From Phaeosaccion multiseriatum (Eukaryota > Ochrophyta, other classes), in NCBI GenBank assembly GCA_965112735.1, contig OZ218951.1, positions 1,612,001 through 1,676,000 on the forward strand: DNA of 64,000 bases. Reading direction: 5' to 3'. Each line of letters starts with the position of its first letter. Positions within the stretch are counted from its first letter, which is position 1. The notes beneath the pieces were generated by a model. The model was not told the origin of the DNA. It made no database searches and saw only the letters and a list, made by a program, of their open reading frames with translations. Position numbers and translations under genes: made by a program. Of this stretch, positions 56,854 through 64,000 are shown in pieces.

Positions 56854-59755
56854 CTAGAACTGAGCGGAGAAGACGGGGTTGTGCCGTGCGATTCTCGGCC
56901 CCTCCTCGTCATACTGAGCCTTCGTACAGCACACGTTGGGGAAGTCCGGAGTGCTCGCGATGAGGGACCCGCCGAACCACACCGCGTACCTTGAGCGGGG
57001 AGGGGGGGGGCAGAGAGAGAGAGAGAGTGAGAGAGAGAGAGAGAGAGGAGGAGGAGGAGACAATAGTCAGGCAAACACACACACACACACAAAGAGAGAG
57101 GTAAGCAAACAGTCTTTCGCCTGAGGAGAATGGGACAACAGCACCCGAGTGTGCATCAAACGTCCTTCGCCTCCCTTCCCCGTCCCCTCCCATCCTCACT
57201 CCCCGTCGCCTCGCGAACCATGTGGGTGCGTGTCCCATACACTTACCTCTGCATGGCGTGTGAGATGACGTTGACGTCGATGGGGGCAGCCTTGACCCTG
57301 TTGGTGATGCTTAGACCCTTCATCTTCTCCATCAGGCTCTTGTTGAGCTCCATGCGTGTGTCCACATGCCGCTTAATGTCCCTCTCCAAGCGCCGTCCAA
57401 AGTCCTTGAACATCGTGGAGCCGCCGGACAGGACAATGTTCTGCGGAGGCGTGTGTGTGTTTGTGTGTGCGTGTGTGTGCGTGTGTGTGCATGTGTGTGC
57501 GTGTGCGCATGTGTGCGCACGCGTGTGTGTGTGTGTGGGGGGGGGGGGGATACGTCTGAGCTGAAGTGTCGTCCTTGCAGCCGACAGCCATTCTTGTCCC
57601 TCCTGCCTCCCCATGTCCAGAGCTCTCCTTCTCTGCAAACGTGCCCTGACCCTCTCTCTCCTCCCCCCTTCTCCCTCCCTCTCTGTCCGCCCCCTCCTGG
57701 TAGAGAGTGGCGTGTCATGTGGGGTACTGTCCTCCCTACCTCCCTCACAACCCTACTCCTCTCAACCCCCTCACTACTATCCTGTTCCGTCACCCCCATC
57801 CCCTCTCACTACCCTCACCTTGTAAAGCCCCCTTCGGCTGTCGATGGGACAGGCCATGATGGCCTCATCCACCACTTGCGGCAGAGGCACGGTAAAGTCG
57901 CTGCTGAAGATGTCGGGATTGAAGAACACCTCGGGTCCGAGGAAGCGCTCGTAGCCCACGTCAGCGGTGTACTCCTGCACAGAAAGGGCACAGCACATAG
58001 TCCAGGATTTGGTGATACAGCACAGCACGGCACAGCAAAGCATCCACAATGCCCCTCCTTCTTCCCTCCCTCCCTCCCTCCCGCCCGCCCTCCCCCCCTC
58101 CTTATCCCCACCAACCCCACCCACCTGTCCGCCCTTCTACCCATGCACCTTCATCCTGCCCATACACCTCTACCCTGCCGATACACCTCTACCCTGCCGA
58201 TACACCTCTACCCCCGTCCTCAATCCCCCCACGACTCCCACCTACCTGTCCGCCCTTCTTGGTCCCCCTGTACATTCTGAAGTACTTGGCAGGGTCCTTA
58301 TCGAACTTGACGTACTCCTTGGCGATGTCCGAACACACGTAACAATTCTGCTCCTTGATGCGGCGGGCGGCGTCCAGCAAGTCCTCGGGCGGGATGGACT
58401 GGGGAGGGAGAGGTGGGGGAGGAGGGGGGGGGGTGGAGGTGTATGGGCAGGGTATAGGTGTATGGGCAGGGCAGAGGTGAAAGGGCAGGATAGAGGTGTA
58501 TGGGCAGGGTAGAGGTGTATGGGCCGGGAAGAGGTGTATGGGCAGGGCAGGGCAGGTGGGATGGGGTGAAGTGATGTGACCATGGCAGAGGTGTATGGGC
58601 AGGGAAGAGTGGAGGTGTATGGGCAGGGCAGGGCAGGGCAGGGCAGTGCAGGGCAGGTGGGATGGGGTGAAGTGACCATGGCAGAGGTGTATGGGCAGGG
58701 CAGGGCAGGGCAGAGATATATGCGCAGGGTAGAGGTGTGTGGACAGGGTAGAGGTGTATGGGCAGGGAAGAGTGGAGGTGTATGGGCAGGGCAGTGCAGT
58801 GCAGTGCAGTGCAGGGCAGGTGGGATGGGGTGAAGTGAAGTGACCATGGCAGAGGTGTATGCGCAGGGTAGATGTGTATGGGCAGGGAAGAGTGGAGGTG
58901 TATGGGCAGGGCAGGGCAGAGACGTATGCGCAAGGTAGGGCAGGGCCGGGGAAAAAAGGAGACGGGGTGGGGTAAAGTACAGTGACCACGGTAGAGATAA
59001 GCCCGTTGCTTCGATTCAAGGGCGGGGAAGAAACCCACATCTCTCGCTTGGAGAGAGGCAAGAGAGGCACAAAGAGAGAGGGGGGTGGCCGCACACCGAT
59101 CATAACCGATGAGGGATGAGAGCAGCCCGACGGACACACCTATAGTGCTGCCTTTGCGCTGCCATCCCTTCCTCCCTCCCTCCCTCCCTCCCTCCCTCCC
59201 TCCCCTCCTCTCTCCCCTCCCTACGCCCCTTCCGCCCCCCCCATCGCCTCCCTCCACCCCTCCCCTCCCTCCCTCCCGTGCTCACCTCTTTCCTCTCCCT
59301 GAGAAGATTCATGATAAACTGCGTAATGTCCCTTCCCGCCAGCGGAATGTGCTTGATGCAGGAGCCAATGACGTATCCCTCCGCCACGGGAATGACGTGT
59401 GTCACTCCATCCCCGGAGTCGATGACCGTCCCCGTCAATGTCCGTTCTGACACCTGGTATCGGTTATTGTATTCAAGTCAACACGTCAGGAGGGAGGAGA
59501 GGAGGCATGGATTGGGCTTGACTTTCGGCATTCTTGCGGCTGATGCTGCTCTCTCTCTATTACACATACGCCTCCGCCCTCGAGATACTACCGACTCTCT
59601 CGATCTCTCTGAATGCCCTCGAGATACTACTGACTCTCTCGATCTCTCTCTACGTCCTCGCTACTACTGTACAGCGGCACTGCCCAGCCTACTATCCACC
59701 ACGCCACATACGAGGCAACGACTCCAGTACTACGCCTAACCTTGACACTCCTCCT

Positions 59756-59803
<48 letters not shown>

Positions 59804-60880
59804 CTCCTCCTCCTCCTCCTCCTCCTCCTCTCCTCGTCCTCCTCCTCGTCCTCGTCCTCCTCCTCGTCCTCGTCCTCGTCCTCGTCCTCCTCCTCCTCCT
59901 CCTCCTCCTCCTCCTCCTCCTCCTCCTCCTCCTCCTTTCCTCTCCCCCTCCATCCTCCTCACCTTCTTGGAGCTCCACGACGCCGCCAGAGCCATGACGG
60001 CTTGCACAGCAATGTACAAACCAGGCACATTGAAGGTCTCAAACATGATCTCAGCGGTGTACTCTCGGTTCTCGGGGGTATTGAGGGGCGGCTCTGTGAG
60101 CATGACGAAATGCTCCTCAGGCTCACACTTGAGGTACTTGAAGAGGCACTGCTGCCATAACCTATTGTATACAGATGTATAACATTACATGGCACAAAAG
60201 CAGCATTAGGGGTGTTGAGCTGGCGTGGGGATGTTGGTCTGGATTTGTGGTTGTTGTTGGAGAGTGTGGTGAAGTGCATGATGCCTGTGTATATGGTAGA
60301 GCGCCCCTACTCCTCAGCTGCTACCAGGGAGGAGAAGTTTCGGGGACGAGTCCTGTGTCTCAGATATGATGTCATATCAATGGGCAGTGGATACGGTCTA
60401 TCTCGGGAAGGAGAGGGGGTGAGAATGCTCGACACGGAGGAGAGGGGAGTGCGGTGAGCGCCACACCATGTAGAGCAGCCGCCCCCACTCCTCAGGAGAG
60501 GGGGGGTGAGAGAGACCCACAGGGAGGAAAGCATTCGCCCCATTCCACTCCACTCCAAACAGGCAGCAATAGACATTGCAAGCAACATCGCTCCCCCCCT
60601 CATCATCCTCTCACCTCTCCATGTTGTCCCAGTCCTCGATGAGGCCGTGCCTGATGGGGTAGGAAACTTGGTGTGTAGTGGCGTGCTGCAGCGCCTCCTG
60701 TCCGATGAAGAAGTCCAGGTCCTCCACGCCGTCCCGTTTTCCCTCCATGCCCCCCTGTGCTGCCTTGTGCGCCGTGGCGGTGGGAACAATGTATTGCGGC
60801 TCAACATTGCCGGCGTAGCCCATCTTGGTATAGCCGGTGCCATTGTCAATGACAACGGCCGGACGGGAGTAGTCGCCCAT
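56854..60880 (-). CDS. ARP3: Actin-related protein 3 (423 aa)
   Basis: Subunit of the Arp2/3 actin-nucleating complex. Exons (minus): 60615-60880, 59963-60161, 59286-59453, 58246-58398, 57819-57974, 57247-57440, 56854-56989; frame intact, length close to the usual 418. Start [20 protein letters not shown] with the phosphate-1 loop. Exon 2 has [20 protein letters not shown] and [20 protein letters not shown]. Exon 3 has the phosphate-2 loop [20 protein letters not shown]. Exon 5 has [12 protein letters not shown]. Exon 6 has [20 protein letters not shown] (adenosine motif and Arp3-type sequence), exon 7 [16 protein letters not shown] and [13 protein letters not shown]. These identify Arp3 rather than actin or Arp2. 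Presence implies branched-actin machinery in this organism; other subunits are not in the window. Introns are filled with minisatellites. Confidence 0.97.
58432..58960. repeat. Irregular minisatellite in ARP3 intron 3
   Basis: Variants of GGTGTATGGGCAGGG(C/T)AGA, about 20 bp, mixed with a longer GGTGGGATGGGGTGAAGTGA block that recurs at about 58556, 58658 and 58818. Confidence 0.9.
59757..59936. repeat. (CTC/GTC)n tract in ARP3 intron 2
   Basis: Triplets CTC and GTC in blocks; on the gene strand this is GAG/GAC-rich. Confidence 0.92.
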
Positions 60881-61175
60881 CCCTCCCAGTGCGCCGCTCC
60901 CCCCCTCGGTGCTGCTGCTACCCCACCGGTGTACCGGTGTAGCCGAGACGATCAAGGGAAGACGAAGAAGATTAAGAAGATGGGCGGACAAGTTGAGCAA
61001 ACGAGGCAAATCTGGTGCGATTAGATGAGGCTAAGTGCTCTGCTTCTCCAAGCAGCAAGCAGCAGCAGCAGCAGTCTGGCACGATGGGGTTTTCTTGTTT
61101 CAAAGAAGGGGTTCTCTCTCTCTCCTCCCTCTCTCAAGGTTGACACCAGGTACTTTACTATTGGACAGAGTGCAT

Positions 61176-61776
61176 CTCCTCCTCCTCCTCCTCAATGTCG
61201 ACATTGCTGCGGGGGGGCGGGCGCTCTGCCTCATCGGGCGCGAATCGGTTTATCAGCTCCAGCATCCAGCCAGGGAGGGGCCTGTCGCGGAAGAGATTGC
61301 CATTCTCGCTGTGGAGGCCTTCGAGGCAGTGCACGGCACGCGGGACTCAGATCACCGTGTGGGTTGCCAGCAGTTGATGGCGGTCTCTGGGGCCGTAGAG
61401 TATGCCAGATCAGCGGGATACCAGGGGGATGAGCTGAAGAACCTTCTGCTGGACGCTGCAGTAACCGCTGGTTTCATGGTTTCATGGTTACTGCAGCGTC
61501 CAGCAGAAGGTTCTTCAGCTCATCCCCCTGGTATCCCGCTGATCTGGCATACTCTACGGCCCCAGAGACCGCCATCAACTGCTGGCAACCCACACGGTGA
61601 TCTGAGTCCCGCGTGCCGTGCACTGCCTCGAAGGCCTCCACAGCGAGAATGGCAATCTCTTCCGCGACAGGCCCCTCCCTGGCTGGATGCTGGAGCTGAT
61701 AAACCGATTCGCGCCCGATGAGGCAGAGCGCCCGCCCCCCCGCAGCAATGTCGACATGGAGGAGGAGGAGGAGGAG
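61176..61776. repeat. Large palindrome, arms 61195-61465 / 61487-61757
   Basis: Left-arm position i pairs with 122952-i without gaps over about 270 bp, apparently identical, with a 21-bp spacer containing GGTTTCATGGTTTCATG. Beyond the arms the symmetry continues imperfectly through CTC/GAG triplets. The right arm is part of the downstream gene's coding sequence. Confidence 0.93.
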
Positions 61777-64000
61777 GAGGAGAAGGAGCTCAAGGCGGAA
61801 ATGGCCATTCTGAAGGAGCTCGAGGCGCAGGTTGCTGCCAAGATCGACACTGACTACACGGAACCGGAGGAGCTGATTGACGGATTCAATGACCCCACCA
61901 GCTCACCGGAGGAGCGGGAAGAGAGCAAGGAGAAGAGCCAAGCCGCTTGTCAGGCCTGGTGCAAAGTTCTCCAGAGTGAGGTGCGGGCCAAGGGGGTGGA
62001 TCCACAGAAGAGCACGATGGGCTTCCTCTGGCACCAGCTGGACTTTACTGTATGCTTTCCGTGGCTCACGAGTAAACAGTTGGCGGACTTTACTTGGAAC
62101 GCCAACTGTTTACTCGTGAGCCACGGAAAGTATACAGTAAAGTCCAGCTGGTGCCAGAGGAAGCCCATCGTGCTCTTCTGTGGATTATGCGTGCGCCAGA
62201 AAACATGATTGATGGTGTTCGTGGCGACGACAGGCTCAAGGCCATCCAAACCGTGTTTGAGACCTCAGCCTTGTTCGTGGACCAGCAACTTCGCGGCAGG
62301 GGCAAGACGCTGGATGACCGCGCCACCTTCCATGCGCTTCTGGTGTGCGCTGCTCAGCGGCAGGACAGGAGGACTACGGAAACTCTCCTGCAGAATCTTC
62401 CCTTCTGGGATGCGGCACAGGTTCTGAGGCCGGAGGCGTTTCGCGGCCTTTCGCTGTTCAATGAGTTCTCAGTCGGGGGGGGGCTATGGCGAAAAGAGGA
62501 AGCCTGGTGGTTTCCGCAAGTCGCGTGGTGTAAATGTCAGTGAGCCCATCCGAGTGGAGTCGCTCCTGGTAAAGTATCCGGCGAGCTTTCGGGACGCGCT
62601 GGGTGCCCGGCTCCAAGGTCTGGGCCGAAAGCCCTACAGGAGTCTACAGGATGTGCGCGAGGCCGCCACAGGGGCTTGCCGCCTGGACGTCATCACCTAC
62701 GACGAGCTCCAGCACATAGAGTGGCTCTGCCGCAGAGTGGAGAGTCGCTTCGAGCAGATTTGTCTAGCCGGGGGTGACGAGGAGGAGGATTGGGGTGATG
62801 AGCCGGGCCGTGACGCCCAGCCTGGGGGAAGGGGACGCGAGACGGACTCTTACAAGAAGTATCGCATCTTTATGGAGATTCTTCACGACGTGAGTACTCG
62901 AGCGTGTGCGTTGCGTGTGTATGTGTTGGAGTGTGTGTAGCTGTGGCTGTTTGTGTGTGTGTGTACCATGTCCCTCCCGCTGTACAGCAGCTAACGAGCT
63001 GGACCCTACCCGTCTTCCTTCCCAAACTCCAGAACTTCTTGCTTCACCTGTCCAGAATCTACAAGCGGGCCACTTCTCTGAGCAGCTCGTTTCTGCTGTC
63101 GATGGTGCTCGAGGCCAGAGTAGGCAAGGTGTTCCCAGCAGCGGACCCTCGCCGCGCATCGCCCCTTCACTTGGGCAGCACAAGGGAACTCCGCCGCGAG
63201 CTCCTCTCCCTCATGAGCCTTCTCGGTTCAGACGGCTGCATCAGACCCCACCAGGCTGAGCTGGGATTGAAGGCGCGAAAGAGCGAGCGTAGGGTCATGC
63301 GCATCATGCGAGACGTTCTCCGTATCGTCGGAGGCAAGAAGGGCGGCACAATTTACAGGCGCTACAGCGGCACCAGCATACACGGCAAAGCGCTCTTCTG
63401 CTACGTCGTCTACCTACGCCACCCCCACGTGAGTACATGGCTGGCCCGCTCGCCGCTGCCCTCGCCCCTCCCCCCCCCCCTCATGCCGCTCTCCCTCTCC
63501 ACCCACCCACTGTGCAGCTGTGGGCCATCCTCGGCATCCTCGCTGGCAACGGTTCCAGCAAGGTCTCCGACCGGTTCAGTCACGCCCGGAGGATGCTCTT
63601 CTGCTACACCATGTCCGACGCCCCGACTCTCAAGGATGAGGAGGCAGCGCAAACGGACTTTGCCAAATCCGCCGTTACTTTCTTCTCCGGCATGATCGAT
63701 GGTATGTGGTAGAACAACACAACCAGGGAAAGACACCAAGCGCTTGGCTCCTCCGGTCGATAATAAACTCGCTGACAGCCTTGCTCCTCCTCGCCCCCCC
63801 CCCCACCACCAATGTCTGTGTGCGTGAACCACAGGAGACGGTCACAACGGCAGTCTCAAGAAGCGCAAGCGCAAGGGCAAGAAGGGCAAGAAGGGCAAGG
63901 GCAAGAGCAAGGGCAAGGGCAAGCGCGGGAGGAGGCAGATTGGTCGACGGCGGGCCATTCTGGCGCTCTTCTCCACCAATCGGGGTGAGCTCGACTTCTG
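61618..64000 (+). CDS. Unknown protein, interrupted by palindromes and a frameshift (gene runs off the right edge)
   Basis: Coding blocks: about 61618-62084 (GWMLELINRFAPDEAERPPP, a Glu run, then KELEAQVAAKIDTDYTEPEE), 62187-62470 (MIDGVRGDDRLKAIQTVFET), 62484-62889 (GFRKSRGVNVSEPIRVESLL, DELQHIEWLCRRVESRFEQI), then spliced exons 63033-63428, 63518-63701 and 63835->64000 with matching phases. The last exon is a Gly-Lys-rich basic tract. Block 1 and block 2 are separated by an 85-bp palindrome and lie in different frames; blocks 2 and 3 differ by one frame across a run of nine G. The 5' end is inside the larger palindrome and unresolved. No family recognised; no catalytic motif seen. It may be a live gene with assembly errors or a damaged one. 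Confidence 0.55.
62000..62185. repeat. 85-bp palindrome within coding sequence
   Basis: Arms 62000-62084 and 62101-62185 pair with one mismatch (GTATGC versus GTATAC), spacer of 16 bp GGACTTTACTTGGAAC. The spacer repeats the GGACTTTACT string found inside the arm. Confidence 0.93.

Overview
This is nuclear DNA of a microbial eukaryote. Genes are split by many short introns (mostly GT-AG, roughly 100-500 bp), there are no operons or ribosome-binding sites, and the proteins are eukaryotic (cytosolic HSP90, ARP3, an SPF45-like splicing factor, SLC4 and EXS membrane proteins). Two proteins (a GNAT acetyltransferase and a long PPR protein) carry N-terminal leaders ending in Gly-Phe, Phe-Ala-Pro or Ala-Phe steps, as seen on proteins sent to red-derived complex plastids. 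I therefore infer an alga or plastid-bearing protist, perhaps a stramenopile or chromerid; the species cannot be fixed from the sequence. Simple repeats are very abundant: GGA/CCT triplets, (ACAG)n, (GGAA)n, (GT)n.

Layout. 1-2728 (-): 5' part of HSP90. 3129-10065 (+): 15-exon EF-hand protein with a 47-residue polyglycine run. 10537-10866 (+): doubtful small ORF. 10869-13792 (-): four-span membrane protein resembling the first part of the polycystin-1 membrane region. 13793-18491: accessory stretch with a serial fold-back repeat array, a broken lectin-like gene, an ORF of unusual codon use and tandem repeats. 18492-20643 (-): SLC4-type anion transporter. 20898-22729 (+), 24006-25463 (+), 25725-26489 (+) and 27808-28668 (-): small, mostly membrane proteins of unknown function. 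29511-36772 (+): 1651-residue PPR protein with an Smr-like C terminus. 37308-39691 (-): GNAT acetyltransferase containing a 10-nt microexon. 40220-42088 (+): SPF45/RBM17-like splicing factor. 43048-48681 (-): HEAT/ARM-repeat protein. 49558-51510 (+): lysine-rich single-span membrane protein. 52501-54941 (+): EXS-domain protein. 55577-56277 (+): weak small gene. 56854-60880 (-): ARP3. 61618->64000 (+): unknown gene interrupted by two palindromes and a G-tract frameshift.

Neighbouring genes are not functionally linked as an operon would be. Orientation often alternates, giving at least six head-to-head pairs with 250-880 bp between start codons (HSP90/EF-hand, SLC4/20898 gene, 27808 gene/PPR, GNAT/SPF45, HEAT/Lys-rich protein, ARP3/61.6-kb gene), which are candidate shared promoters. 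All exon models come from reading splice sites, frame continuity and family resemblance by eye; no transcript data or searches were available.
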